NCBI RefSeq assembly: GCF_008704995.1
Contig: NZ_CP023747.1
Location: 3,126,501 to 3,190,500 of the forward strand
Source: Streptomyces nodosus
GTDB taxonomy: Bacteria > Actinomycetota > Actinomycetes > Streptomycetales > Streptomycetaceae
Length of the DNA stretch: 64,000 bases
Direction: 5' to 3'
Made by a program: the position numbers and the translations under genes. Positions 9,741 to 18,183 of the stretch are shown here, one piece after another; the stretch's first letter is position 1; each line of letters begins with the position of its first letter. A model generated the notes under the pieces. It did not search any database, was not told the DNA's origin, and was given only the letters and a program-made list of their open reading frames with translations.

Positions 9741-11162
9741 TCAGCGGCCCTGCAAGCGGGCCGCGGTGGAGCGGACCGAGCCGAGTCTGTCGTAGAGCAG
9801 CTTTCCCGGGCACTCCGTGGCGAATCCGTCGCGATGACCGGAGATCACATTCAGTCGTGCGTTCTCACCCTTTGGGTAGAGATTGCCACCCGCGGACTGA
9901 AGGTATGTCCTGCCACGCGGATCCACGCCGTACAGGCCGAGTTTCCAGGCCGAGACCGCGGCGACGGCGTCCACCGCGGCGGCCGACGGAGCGGTTCCGG
10001 TGTAGGTACCGAGGACGGCGATCCCCGTGGTGTCGCTGTTGAACCCGAGGGTGTGGGCGCCCATCACGGGCTTGTCCACGCCTCCCGCGCGGCCCTCGTA
10101 GATGTTCCCGCACTTGTCGATGAGGAAGTTGTAGCCGATGTCCCGCCAGCCACTGCTCACCACGTGGTAGCGGTAGATACTGCGGATGACCGACGGGGCT
10201 TGCGCGCAGGTGTAGTTGTTCCCCGTCGCGGTGTGGTGGACGAAGGCCGCCTTCAGACCGCCCGTGTAGACGAAGCCGGACTCGCGCAGGTTCTCGTCGG
10301 CGCCCCAGCCGCTGCGGGTGACGATGCGCGGGCGCGGGGCGGTGTACGACTCCGCACCGGCCCTGCGCCTTCCGGGCGCCTCGTCCGCCCTTCCGGCCGG
10401 CACCCCCTTCAGGACGTCCGCGGTCGCGGGCAGCGCCGGGAGCACCGGTCTGTTCAGGGGGGCGAGGCCGGCGTCGACGGCGGCCTCGATGGAGCCCAGC
10501 CCGGGCACACCTCCGTCCGGCTCCTGGGGCGAGGCGGGCCGCCCCGCCTGACCGGGCGCGCCGACCGCCGTTCCGGGGTCGACCAGTTCGACCCGCAGCC
10601 CGTCGGGGAGGGCGGGCACCCGGGTCCCGCCGGGCTGCTCCGCCTCGGCGCGCACCCGTACCTCCACGCCGTCGGATTCGCCGACCCACAGCGGGGCCGT
10701 CGCTCCGCGCATCCGATCCGAACGGCCCTCCGCGGTGCCCGGGTCGGGTCCGTGGCCGTGGTGGTCGTTCTCGACCTCCTGCCAGGCCGACCACCGGTTC
10801 GTGGCCCGCAGCCGGGTACGGATCTGGACATGGCCGTGCAGTTCGGTGCCCGGGTCGTCCCAGACCACGCCGACCAGGGAGAAGGACGGCACGGTCCGAG
10901 GGGCCAGCCCCTCTTCGGGCGCCCCGCCGGCGGCACGGTCGGGGGTGAGGGGCCCGAGGGCCAGGGAACGGGTGCTGCCGGGGACGGCCGCCCGGTCGGG
11001 CCCTTCGGAGGACGACACACCGCGTACCGGGGCCGGTCCCGGGCCGGGTGTGCGGGGTTCGGCCGCCGCGGCCGGGAGGGCGAAGGACAGGGCCAGTGCG
11101 GCCGTGCAGCTGACGCCGATCGAGGAAGCAAGGTATCCACGCATGCCCACGATCTTGGACAT
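9741..11162 (-). CDS. Secreted N-acetylmuramoyl-L-alanine amidase (PGRP/Amidase_2 domain)
   Basis: A 473-residue exported protein with a signal peptide (short basic start, hydrophobic core ending SFALPAAAA-E near residue 34). A long Pro/Gly/Arg-rich middle region follows. From about residue 280 there is a peptidoglycan-recognition amidase domain: TRSGWGADE, FVHHTATG (zinc His), GYNFLID.CGNIYEGR, and GHRDGFATECPG carrying the second zinc His and the Cys. It would cleave the lactyl-Ala bond of peptidoglycan outside the cell. ATG at 11162 gives MSKIVGMRGYL; an ATG at 11144 is possible. A 14-bp palindrome lies just upstream. The middle region (about residues 100-200) may be a beta-sandwich of unknown role. 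Confidence 0.85.
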   Translation of the reverse strand: MSKIVGMRGYLASSIGVSCTAALALSFALPAAAAEPRTPGPGPAPVRGVSSSEGPDRAAVPGSTRSLALGPLTPDRAAGGAPEEGLAPRTVPSFSLVGVVWDDPGTELHGHVQIRTRLRATNRWSAWQEVENDHHGHGPDPGTAEGRSDRMRGATAPLWVGESDGVEVRVRAEAEQPGGTRVPALPDGLRVELVDPGTAVGAPGQAGRPASPQEPDGGVPGLGSIEAAVDAGLAPLNRPVLPALPATADVLKGVPAGRADEAPGRRRAGAESYTAPRPRIVTRSGWGADENLRESGFVYTGGLKAAFVHHTATGNNYTCAQAPSVIRSIYRYHVVSSGWRDIGYNFLIDKCGNIYEGRAGGVDKPVMGAHTLGFNSDTTGIAVLGTYTGTAPSAAAVDAVAAVSAWKLGLYGVDPRGRTYLQSAGGNLYPKGENARLNVISGHRDGFATECPGKLLYDRLGSVRSTAARLQGR

Positions 11163-11166
11163 AGTC

Positions 11167-11180
11167 AGACATATATGTCT
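11167..11180. promoter_or_regulatory. 14-bp perfect palindrome AGACATATATGTCT
   Basis: A perfect 14-bp AT-rich palindrome ends 4 bp upstream of the amidase ATG at 11162, in the divergent gap to the TIGR03089 gene. In DNA this GC-rich it is conspicuous and could be a repressor site covering the translation start or a TATA-like promoter element. Confidence 0.4.
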
Positions 11181-11284
11181 ATCCAGGAACTGACGGGTCG
11201 TCCGGTCGCGCTCCGCCGAACCGGTGGCCCGCCCCCACCCCGGCCACCGAGCCCCGGCAGCTGCCCCCGCGTACTCTTGCGCGC

Positions 11285-12043
11285 GTGAACGCCACCGACC
11301 GGACCCCCGCCGACCTGCTGCGATCCGCCCTCACCGCGGACCCCGCACGCCCCCTGGTCACCTTCTACGACGACGCCACGGGCGAACGCGTCGAACTCTC
11401 CGTGGCCACCTTCGCCAATTGGGTGGCCAAGACCGCCAACCTCCTCCAGGGCGATCTCGCCGCCGAACCCGGCGACCGGGTCGCCCTGCTGCTGCCTGCG
11501 CACTGGCAGACGGCGGTATGGCTGCTCGCCTGCGCCTCCGTCGGCGCCGTCGCGGACATCGGCGGCGACGCTGGGGCCGCCGATGTCGTCGTCAGCGGAC
11601 CCGAGACCCTCGACGCCGCGCGCGCCTGCTCCGGGGAACGCGTCGCCCTCGCCCTGCGCCCCCTCGGCGGCCGCTTCCCGCGGACCCCGGACGGCTTCGC
11701 CGACTACGCCGTCGAGGTGCCGAGCCAGGGCGACCGCTTCCAGCCGTACGCACCGGTCGACCCGGAGGAGCCGGCGCTGATCGTCGCGGGGGCGGAGCTC
11801 ACCGGCGCCGAGGTGGTGGAGCGGGCCCGCGCGGACGCGGCGGAGCTGGGCCTGACGGGACCCGACTCGCGCCTGCTGTCCGGACTGTCGTACGACACCT
11901 GGGAGGGGTTGAGCGCCGGGCTGTACGCCCCGCTGGCCACCGGGGGCTCGGTGGTGCTGTGCCGGAACCTCGGACAACTGGGCGAGGACGCGCTCGCCAA
12001 GCGGATCGAGAGCGAGCGGGTCTCGGCTACGGCGCTCCGCTGA
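11285..12043 (+). CDS. TIGR03089 family protein
   Basis: A 252-residue actinobacterial protein resembling the N-terminal part of AMP-forming acyl/aryl-CoA ligases but much shorter: it has the LVTFYDDATGERVELSVATFANWVAKTANLL opening and VALLLPAHWQTAVWLLA, yet lacks the P-loop and C-terminal catalytic lid of the full enzymes. The family is defined only by conservation (TIGR03089), and its function is unknown. GTG at 11285 is chosen because the alignment-like start NATDRTPADLL is typical. It diverges from the amidase, and members of this family often lie near LCP genes in actinobacteria. Confidence 0.8.
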   Translation: MNATDRTPADLLRSALTADPARPLVTFYDDATGERVELSVATFANWVAKTANLLQGDLAAEPGDRVALLLPAHWQTAVWLLACASVGAVADIGGDAGAADVVVSGPETLDAARACSGERVALALRPLGGRFPRTPDGFADYAVEVPSQGDRFQPYAPVDPEEPALIVAGAELTGAEVVERARADAAELGLTGPDSRLLSGLSYDTWEGLSAGLYAPLATGGSVVLCRNLGQLGEDALAKRIESERVSATALR

Positions 12044-12505
12044 GATCCGCCGGGCGTCGCGTCCGGATCACCCGTCGGCACCGGGAGGAAAGTCGTGGGC
12101 GATTCGGCGCGGCGATCGGGCGGCCGTACGAGGTGACGGTGCGAAGTCGTACCGCGACGGAAAGTCCGGCAGAAAGGGAACGTCGGCCTGCCACTTCCCC
12201 GATGGCTCTCCGGGTCTCGCACCACTTTCCGCGAGAAACACCGCACCTCGGGACGCCCATGAGTAAAGCACACGCCAAGAAGATGACCGCCCGGGCCAAG
12301 AACTCTCTGAGAAATAGGGCGGATTGCCCAGTTGTAGGGGAGTGCAATTTGTCACGGCCGTCGCTTGACGGGGAACCGGGCGGATAGTGTGAGCGCTCCG
12401 GTGCACACCCCATGAGGTCCGACCTGGGTTCACGCACTGGTTCCAGAGACCCGAGCGCCTTGAGGGGAAGGCGCCGCGTGGCCCCGACGGAGGATTCAGA
12501 CAACC
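12044..12505. other. 462-bp intergenic region upstream of the first LCP gene
   Basis: No gene is supported here. The right half (about 12255-12360) is locally AT-richer, with runs such as gagtaaagcac and ctgagaaatag. A TTGACG hexamer at 12365-12370 and a TAGTGT at 12385-12390 are 14 bases apart, too close for a standard promoter. GGAAC at 12372-12376 could be a -35 of a sigma-E-like promoter but no matching -10 is clear. Confidence 0.4.
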
Positions 12506-14290
12506 GTGGACGCGCAAGGCCGTGGGCGGGCGGACAACATGGACCCCGCAGACCAGTGGGTGCTCAACCCGGATACCGGTGAATACGAACTGCGACTGCC
12601 TTCTTCCGCACCGCAGTCACCCGTACCGAGACCGCGAGGGGGGGCATCCGCGCGCGCCGGGCAGAAGAGCGCGCGCTCCGCTTCCGGCGCCCGGAAGACG
12701 TCGCCCGATGCGGGCGTCCCGGATACGGACGTCCCTGATACGGACACCCCCGACACGGACACCGTTCCGGGGCCGCGCCGTCGCCGGGGCGCGCCCGCGG
12801 AGCCGTCGCCGGGACGTCGCCGTGGGAAGTCCAAGAAGGGCAAGAAGGGCAAGGCCAAGAAGGTGCTGCTGTGGACGGGGGGCAGCCTGGCCTTCGTCCT
12901 GGTCGCGGTCACCGCCTCCGGTTACCTCTACCTCAAGCACCTCGAGGGGAACGTCACCACGACGGACATCGGCAGCGCGGGGAAGAAGAGCTTCAGCAAG
13001 GACGAGGCCTTCAACATACTGATCATCGGTACCGACAAGCGCACCGGCAAGGGCAACGAGGGCTACGGGGACGCGGGCAGCATCGGCCACGCCGACACCA
13101 ACATCCTGCTGCATGTCGCCAAGGACCGTTCGAACGCGACCGCGCTGAGCATCCCGCGCGACCTCGTCGACGACATCCCCGACTGCCCGACCAAGCAGCC
13201 GGACGGCTCCACCAAGGTCATCCCCGGCACGCTGCAGCACCGCTTCAACGAAAGCCTCGGCCAGGAGGGCCGCGACCCGGGCTGCACGATGCGCACGGTC
13301 GAGGCGATCACCGGCATCACGCCCGACCACTTCATGATGGTGGACTTCAATGCCGTGAAGACGCTGACCACGGCGGTGGGCGGGGTCGACGTCTGCGTGG
13401 CCAAGGACATCGACGACTCGAAGTCCCACCTCAAGCTGTCCAAGGGGACGCACCCGATCGAGGGCGAGCAGGCCCTCGCCTTCCTGCGCACCCGGCACAG
13501 CTTCGGCAACGAGGGCGACCTGGACCGCATCAAGGCGCAGCAGCAGTTCCTCGGCTCGCTGGCCCGCAAGATGACCTCCAGCGACACCCTCACCGACGCC
13601 GGCAAGCTGCTCGATCTGGCGGAGGCGGCCACCAAGGCGCTCACCGTCGACAAGGGCATCGGCAAGGTGAGCACGCTCAAGGACGTGGCGCTGGAGCTGA
13701 AGAAGGTGCCGCCGAAGAACATCACCTTCCTGACCGTGCCGGTGAAGGACAACCCGGCGGACGGTGTCGTCAAGAAGACCGTCATCCTCGAACCGAGCCA
13801 GGCCCCCGCGGTCTTCGAGGCGATCAGGAACGATGTCTCCTTCACCGAGGTGAAGAAGAAGGAGAAGGCCAAGAAGGACGCCGCGGCCGCCCGTCTCAAG
13901 GGCTCCCGCTCGACCGCCTCCGACATCCGGGTCGACATCTACAACGGCGGTGCTCAGGGCGGCTCCGCACAGGAGACGCTCAGCTGGCTTCAGGTCCAGC
14001 AGGGCGTCACCAAGTCCAGCCAGCTCGGCAACGCGAAGGAAGAGCTCGCCAAGACGACCCTCGAGTACTCCCCGGACCAGGCCGACCAGGCACGCAAGCT
14101 GGCGGACATCATGGGGCTGCCCGGATCCGCGCTGAAGCCGGGCGAGAGCGAGACCAACGCCCAGGGCCTGCCCGCGATGATCCTGACGCTGGGCAAGGAC
14201 TTCAAGGGCGCGGGCGTACCGCTCACCGCTCCCACGAAGGCGCCGGAGGTCGAGAAGTCCACGGCCGACAAGGCCCAGTGCGCTTCATAG
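12506..14290 (+). CDS. LytR-CpsA-Psr (LCP) family cell-wall glycopolymer ligase, copy 1
   Basis: A 594-residue membrane-anchored LCP protein, which moves polyprenyl-diphosphate-linked glycopolymers to peptidoglycan on the outer face of the membrane. The cytoplasmic tail (1-118) is disordered, with PDTD repeats at about 72-87 and a K-rich stretch. One membrane helix is at about 119-140. The LCP domain (about 165-330) shows LIIGTDKR, SIPRDL, DHFMMVDF and ALAFLRTRHSF. A LytR_C domain occupies about 470-560. The usual Arg before the catalytic-region Asp-Thr is replaced by His (GHADTN). GTG 12506 follows GGAGG by 12 bases; an ATG at 12539 is an alternative. It is the first of four LCP genes within 9 kb. 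Confidence 0.9.
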   Translation: MDAQGRGRADNMDPADQWVLNPDTGEYELRLPSSAPQSPVPRPRGGASARAGQKSARSASGARKTSPDAGVPDTDVPDTDTPDTDTVPGPRRRRGAPAEPSPGRRRGKSKKGKKGKAKKVLLWTGGSLAFVLVAVTASGYLYLKHLEGNVTTTDIGSAGKKSFSKDEAFNILIIGTDKRTGKGNEGYGDAGSIGHADTNILLHVAKDRSNATALSIPRDLVDDIPDCPTKQPDGSTKVIPGTLQHRFNESLGQEGRDPGCTMRTVEAITGITPDHFMMVDFNAVKTLTTAVGGVDVCVAKDIDDSKSHLKLSKGTHPIEGEQALAFLRTRHSFGNEGDLDRIKAQQQFLGSLARKMTSSDTLTDAGKLLDLAEAATKALTVDKGIGKVSTLKDVALELKKVPPKNITFLTVPVKDNPADGVVKKTVILEPSQAPAVFEAIRNDVSFTEVKKKEKAKKDAAAARLKGSRSTASDIRVDIYNGGAQGGSAQETLSWLQVQQGVTKSSQLGNAKEELAKTTLEYSPDQADQARKLADIMGLPGSALKPGESETNAQGLPAMILTLGKDFKGAGVPLTAPTKAPEVEKSTADKAQCAS

Positions 14291-14335
14291 GGGACCCGAG
14301 GGCCCCCGGGCACTTCTGATCCGATGCGACCGCAT

Positions 14336-14360
14336 CCCGACGGGCGTGCATCCCGTCGGG
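14336..14360. terminator. Hairpin after LCP copy 1
   Basis: CCCGACGGG at 14336-14344 pairs perfectly with CCCGTCGGG at 14352-14360 over a 7-base loop, 46 bp past the LCP stop. There is no T-tract, which is common for Streptomyces terminators. Confidence 0.55.
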
Positions 14361-14513
14361 CACTTCGAGCGTCCAACAGGACGCGGAACACATTTGGCGG
14401 GGTGCGACGGGCGCCCCGCCCACAGCGGTGGTTCCGGAGACGCGACGAGATGTCCTCCCGGGCCTTGGGACGGATCCGCTTGTCGGTCGCGGGATGGGGA
14501 GGCCAGGAACTTG

Positions 14514-16154
14514 GTGCAGAGCGTGCGGTCGAAGAAGGCCCGGCCCCATGACGGGCGAGCCGGTGAACTGGGCTGGGACGACAGTCTTTACGGAGAGAAC
14601 GGCGACGGCGTTCAGAACGGCGGCGGCCAGGGCGGCGGGCGCGTCCACGACGGCCAGGTCAAAGAGCGTCCCCGCCGCAGGCGCCGCGTCCTGCGCTGGT
14701 CGGCCACCGTCCTGTCGGTCGTCATACTCGGCACCGCGGGAGCGGGTTACGTCTACTACCGGCATCTGAACGACAACCTCAAGAAGGGCGACCTCAACCT
14801 CGGCGAGGCCAAGGACAGGGCAGCCGCGCCGACACCGAACGCCGCGGGCCAGACCCCGCTGAACATCCTGCTCATCGGGTCGGACGCACGGGACTCCGCG
14901 GAGAACCAGAAGCTCGGCGGGGCGCGGGACACCTTCGGCGGAGCACCCCGCGCCGACGTCCAGATGCTGCTGCACCTCTCGGCGGACCGCACCAACATGT
15001 CGGTGGTCAGCATGCCGCGCGACACCCTGCTGCAACTCCCCAAGTGCACCGACCCCGAGACCCATCAGGTCTATCCGGCGACGACGTCCCTGGCGATGAC
15101 CAACGACTCGCTGGGCCGCGGCGGTCCGGGCTGCACGGTCGCCACCTGGGAGAAGCTCACCGGCATCCATATCGACCACTTCATGATGGTCGACTTCGCG
15201 GGCGTGGTGTCGATGGCGGACGCGATCGGCGGCGTCCCGGTGTGTGTGGACAAGAGCATCTACTCGCACACCTCGACCGGACACGGCTCGGGTCTCAAGC
15301 TCAAGGCCGGCACCACCTCCGTCAAGGGCAAGCAGGCCCTTCAGTGGCTGCGCACCCGCTACGGGTTCGAGGACGGCAGCGACATAGCCCGGACGAAGGC
15401 CCAGCACCAGTACATGAGCTCGATGGTGCAGCAGCTGAGGGAGAACGCCACCCTGAGCAACCCGTACAAGCTGCGCAACCTCGCCGAGAAGGCCACCGAC
15501 GCGCTCACCGTCGACAAGGGGCTCGGCTCCGTCACGAAGCTCTACGACCTGAGCACCGAGCTGAAGAAGGTGCCCACCGAGCGCATCACGATGACGACGA
15601 TGCCGTACGTCTACGTCGGGGTTCGGGTAGTGCCCAAGGAGGGCGACGCGGACCAGCTCTTCCGCCTGGTGCGCGAGGACATCCCGCTGGACGGCAAGAA
15701 CACGAAGAAGAAGCCCGTGGCCGAGAAGACCGAGGCTCCGCTGGACAGCGACGACAAGATCGCCGTACAGGTGCAGAACGGCACCCGCTCGTCCACCCTG
15801 GCGCCGGCGTCCGGACGGGCGAGCGCGGTGGCCCAGCTGCTGGTCGGCAAGGGCTTCACCGCGGCCAGGGCCGACTCCTCCACGCTGCTCTCCGAGGAGA
15901 AGACGGTGATCCGCTTCCCCACCGCGGACCTCAAGGGCGACGCCCAGCGGCTGGCCGACGTGCTGGGGCTTCCGTTGAGTTCGGTGCAGCAGTCGACGGA
16001 TGTCTCCGGAGTCACCCTGGTCGTGGGCTCCGACTGGCGGACCGGCACCGACTACAAGGCGCCCGCGGAGGACAACACCACCCCGGAGTCCGCGAACATC
16101 CTCAACGGGGCCGCCAAGGAGTGCATGAAGGTGGACCCGAGCTACTCCTGGTGA
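14514..16154 (+). CDS. LytR-CpsA-Psr (LCP) family cell-wall glycopolymer ligase, copy 2
   Basis: A 546-residue LCP protein, close in layout to copy 1: Gly/Asn-rich cytoplasmic tail, an RPRRRRR positive-inside stop, a membrane helix at about 59-82, an LCP domain (ILLIGSDARD, PRADVQMLLHLSADR, SMPRDT, IDHFMMVDFAGV, ALQWLRTRYGF) and a LytR_C domain (KIAVQVQNGTRSS onward). It keeps the Arg of the R-x-D motif that copies 1 and 3 lack. GTG 14514 is preferred: GGGGAGG and AGGA lie just upstream, and the frame further upstream has no protein-like sequence. It follows copy 1 by 223 bp including a terminator-like hairpin, so it probably has its own promoter. Confidence 0.9.
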   Translation: MQSVRSKKARPHDGRAGELGWDDSLYGENGDGVQNGGGQGGGRVHDGQVKERPRRRRRVLRWSATVLSVVILGTAGAGYVYYRHLNDNLKKGDLNLGEAKDRAAAPTPNAAGQTPLNILLIGSDARDSAENQKLGGARDTFGGAPRADVQMLLHLSADRTNMSVVSMPRDTLLQLPKCTDPETHQVYPATTSLAMTNDSLGRGGPGCTVATWEKLTGIHIDHFMMVDFAGVVSMADAIGGVPVCVDKSIYSHTSTGHGSGLKLKAGTTSVKGKQALQWLRTRYGFEDGSDIARTKAQHQYMSSMVQQLRENATLSNPYKLRNLAEKATDALTVDKGLGSVTKLYDLSTELKKVPTERITMTTMPYVYVGVRVVPKEGDADQLFRLVREDIPLDGKNTKKKPVAEKTEAPLDSDDKIAVQVQNGTRSSTLAPASGRASAVAQLLVGKGFTAARADSSTLLSEEKTVIRFPTADLKGDAQRLADVLGLPLSSVQQSTDVSGVTLVVGSDWRTGTDYKAPAEDNTTPESANILNGAAKECMKVDPSYSW

Positions 16155-16164
16155 CCGCATGCAT

Positions 16165-16194
16165 CGGGGCCCTCCCGCAGGGGGAAGGGCCCCG
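16165..16194. terminator. Hairpin after LCP copy 2
   Basis: CGGGGCCCT at 16165-16173 pairs perfectly with AGGGCCCCG at 16186-16194, 10 bp past the stop. It probably ended both LCP copy 2 and, before the insertion described below, the convergent glycosyltransferase. Confidence 0.65.
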
Positions 16195-16217
16195 GGCGCG
16201 CCGGACGGGCGATGCGG

Positions 16218-16333
16218 TCAGTCGGCCGCGACGACCGCGGGCCGCCGGGACGCGATGACCTTCTTCGCCAGCGCCTTCGGGCTGGTCAGAAAGCCCCAGC
16301 CCCAGGACATGTGCATGGTGGCGAGGGCCACCG
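16218..16333 (-). pseudogene. Orphan 3' end of a GT2 gene (duplicate of the neighbouring gene's end)
   Basis: On the minus strand this 116-bp piece encodes the last residues of a glycosyltransferase (ending KVIASRRPAVVAAD, stop at 16218-16220), nearly the same as the intact gene at 17029-18057, whose tail reads KVIASRRPAVVSEA. Coding similarity stops abruptly at 16334, where unrelated sequence begins. It is a 3' remnant left when an 811-bp segment was inserted or swapped in. Confidence 0.85.
16240..16333. repeat. 94-bp direct repeat, left copy
   Basis: Identical base for base to 17051-17144 (offset 811). The mismatches on both sides are immediate: g versus c at 16239/17050, and t versus g at 16334/17145. 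It consists of the 3' end of the GT2 coding sequence and flanks the secreted-protein insert like an attachment site or recombination scar. Confidence 0.95.
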
Positions 16334-16423
16334 TGACACAGACTCACCAAGGCATGCACAGAGGCCCTCGTAGCCTCTTGGCGTCTTGCATGGAGCCGCT
16401 ACACAAGACGGACAGCGTCAACT

Positions 16424-16440
16424 CCCTTGCATAGCAAGGG
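16424..16440. promoter_or_regulatory. Inverted repeat CCCTTGC-ata-GCAAGGG upstream of the secreted protein gene
   Basis: A perfect 7-bp inverted repeat with a 3-base loop, 36 bp before the ATG at 16477. CTTGCAT also occurs near 16385 and its complement ATGCAAG at 16461-16467, so this 80-bp stretch carries three copies of one motif. Candidate operator or promoter element of the inserted gene. Confidence 0.4.
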
Positions 16441-16476
16441 CTTTCGCCTGTTGATCTTTCATGCAAGCATCTAGAC

Positions 16477-16905
16477 ATGAACATTACTAAAAAGTTCGGA
16501 ACAGTTCTTTCCTCCCTTGCCGCGCTGATCGGCTTCGGTATCGTCGCCGCCCCCAGCGCCGCCGCTTCCACGCCGTCCTCATGCTCGAGCGTCTCCCAGA
16601 TCGGGACGACGCGCGTTCTGACCGTGGGAGGAATGGAAGCCGCGTCCGTCAAGCAGTACTACGGCTGCGGCTACAACTACGCCTACATCTACGTCTGGCA
16701 GCAGTACCGGGACACGCACTCCTCTTGGGACCTTTATGTGAAAATTGTCAATGAGTCGGACTCCGGCACCGACTACGGCCAGGCGACCGTGAACAAAACC
16801 ACGCGTTCCGAGCTGTGGGGTCCTGCGGCCAACACTTCCAAATACTGCACGCACGCCACCGGCTACCTGAACTCGACCGGAGGATCCACCAGCTCCGTGT
16901 GCTGA
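16477..16905 (+). CDS. Small secreted cysteine-containing protein of unknown function
   Basis: A 142-residue protein I do not recognise. The N-terminus MNITKKFGTVLSSLAALIGFG followed by PSAAAS is a clear signal peptide with cleavage near residue 30. The mature part of about 112 residues is rich in Tyr, Ser and Thr, with four cysteines (SSCSS, YGCGYNY, KYCTH and the final SVC), enough for two disulfides; the last residue is Cys. Codons such as ATT, ACT, AAA and TTT are unlike the neighbouring genes, pointing to transfer. There is no clear ribosome site, so it may be leaderless. It is the only gene in the segment between the 94-bp repeats. A strong hairpin follows. It could be a secreted effector, inhibitor or surface protein. 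Confidence 0.8.
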   Translation: MNITKKFGTVLSSLAALIGFGIVAAPSAAASTPSSCSSVSQIGTTRVLTVGGMEAASVKQYYGCGYNYAYIYVWQQYRDTHSSWDLYVKIVNESDSGTDYGQATVNKTTRSELWGPAANTSKYCTHATGYLNSTGGSTSSVC

Positions 16906-16919
16906 CATCCATTCGCTGC

Positions 16920-16952
16920 GTCGGCCCGGGAACGCTCAGGTTCCGGGCCGAC
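16920..16952. terminator. Strong hairpin after the secreted protein gene
   Basis: GTCGGCCCGGGAAC at 16920-16933 pairs with GTTCCGGGCCGAC at 16940-16952, a 13-bp stem with one bulged G, 15 bp past the stop. It lies inside the inserted segment, so the gene came with its own terminator. Confidence 0.75.
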
Positions 16953-17028
16953 ATGCGTCCACCCGTTGCAGGGGGCATAGACCTCTGTGCTGCGTGGGCG
17001 CCCAGGGCCCTCCCGGGTATCGGACCGA

Positions 17029-18057
17029 TCAGGCCTCGCTGACCACAGCCGGCCGCCGGGACGCGATGACCTTCTTCGCCAGCGCCTTCGGGCTGGTCAG
17101 AAAGCCCCAGCCCCAGGACATGTGCATGGTGGCGAGGGCCACCGGGATCTGGAGCCGTGCCTTCAGCGGCAGGCCCCCGCCCGCCGGGAGGGAGCCGGCG
17201 ACGATCGCCGCGAGATAACCGCCGGGGATCACCAGGCCCCACGGGGTCAGCGCGGCACCCGCCACGATGCCCGCCGCTATCGCGCAGACCGCGGTCGGCG
17301 GGGCGAGATAGCGCAGATTGATGGAGCCCTCGTGGTAGCGGGCGACGACATGCCGCCAGCGCCCGTAGTCCTTGTACTGCTTGGCGAGGGCCCGCACCGA
17401 GGGCCGGGGACGGTACGACACCTTCAGCTCGGGCGAGAACCAGATGATGCCGCCCGCCTCCCGGATCCGGAAGTTGAGCTCCCAGTCCTGGGCGCGGATG
17501 AACTCCTCGTTGTAGCCGCCCTGTTGCTCCAGAGCCTCACGACGGAAGACCCCCAGGTAGACCGTCTCCGCCCGGCCGGCCTCACCGCCCGTGTGGAAGG
17601 CGGCGTTCCCGACTCCTATCTTCGAGGTCATGGCGGCGGCGACCGCGCGCTCCCAGTCGTTCTCGCCCTCGGCGTGCATGATGCCGCCGACGTTCTGCGC
17701 CCCGGTCTCCTCCAGGAGACGCACCGCGGTCGCGATGTAGTTCGGCGAGAGCATGCCGTGGCCGTCGACGCGGACCACGACCGGGTGGCGCGAGGCCTTG
17801 ATCGCGGCGTTGAGCGCGGCGGGCGTGCGGCCGGTCGGGTTGGGGACCGTGTGCACACGCGGGTCCTCACGGACCAGCTCGGCCGCGATCTCGTCCGTGC
17901 GGTCCGTGGACGGACCGAGGGCGATCACGACCTCCATCTCGCCGCCGTACTCCTGGGCGAGGATCGCTTGGACGGCTCCGCGCAGATGCCGTTCCTCGTC
18001 GAGAACCGGCATGATCACGGACACGGCGGGCAGCTGCACGTCGGGCTTGGTGTTCAT
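17029..18057 (-). CDS. Glycosyltransferase family 2
   Basis: A 342-residue GT2 enzyme: VSVIMPVLDEERHLRGAVQAIL opens the GT-A fold, VRVDGHGMLSPNYI holds the D-x-D-like metal motif, and EEFIRAQDWELNFRIREAGG gives the acceptor-side ED/Q-x-x-R motif. Two hydrophobic segments near 255-300 suggest membrane association. It resembles exopolysaccharide or succinoglycan-type transferases and probably adds a sugar to a lipid-linked wall polymer that the adjacent LCP proteins then attach. The last 40 or so codons are duplicated as a remnant at 16218-16333, and the final residues differ (VVSEA here, VVAAD in the remnant), so this 3' end may come from the incoming segment. It diverges from LCP copy 3. Confidence 0.9.
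   Translation of the reverse strand: MNTKPDVQLPAVSVIMPVLDEERHLRGAVQAILAQEYGGEMEVVIALGPSTDRTDEIAAELVREDPRVHTVPNPTGRTPAALNAAIKASRHPVVVRVDGHGMLSPNYIATAVRLLEETGAQNVGGIMHAEGENDWERAVAAAMTSKIGVGNAAFHTGGEAGRAETVYLGVFRREALEQQGGYNEEFIRAQDWELNFRIREAGGIIWFSPELKVSYRPRPSVRALAKQYKDYGRWRHVVARYHEGSINLRYLAPPTAVCAIAAGIVAGAALTPWGLVIPGGYLAAIVAGSLPAGGGLPLKARLQIPVALATMHMSWGWGFLTSPKALAKKVIASRRPAVVSEA
17051..17144. repeat. 94-bp direct repeat, right copy (inside the GT2 gene)
   Basis: The partner of 16240-16333, identical over 94 bp, forming the in-frame 3' part of the intact GT2 gene. Confidence 0.95.
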
Positions 18058-18183
18058 AGGGGGCTCACGTTACCGCGAACGGGGGATACCGGTGCGCGCC
18101 GCCCGGGCGCCGCCGGGGGCCGGGAATCGTACCGGCCTACGGTGCTCAGGGATCCCACGCCCAGCCCCGCGGAGGTCTCCCCT

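Noticed and set aside
14223..16160. 645-codon minus-strand frame across LCP copy 2
   Set aside because: Pure antisense shadow; the plus-strand LCP domain motifs are unambiguous.
16334..17050. Insertion sequence
   Set aside because: No transposase, no terminal inverted repeats and the flanking direct repeats are far too long for an IS target duplication.
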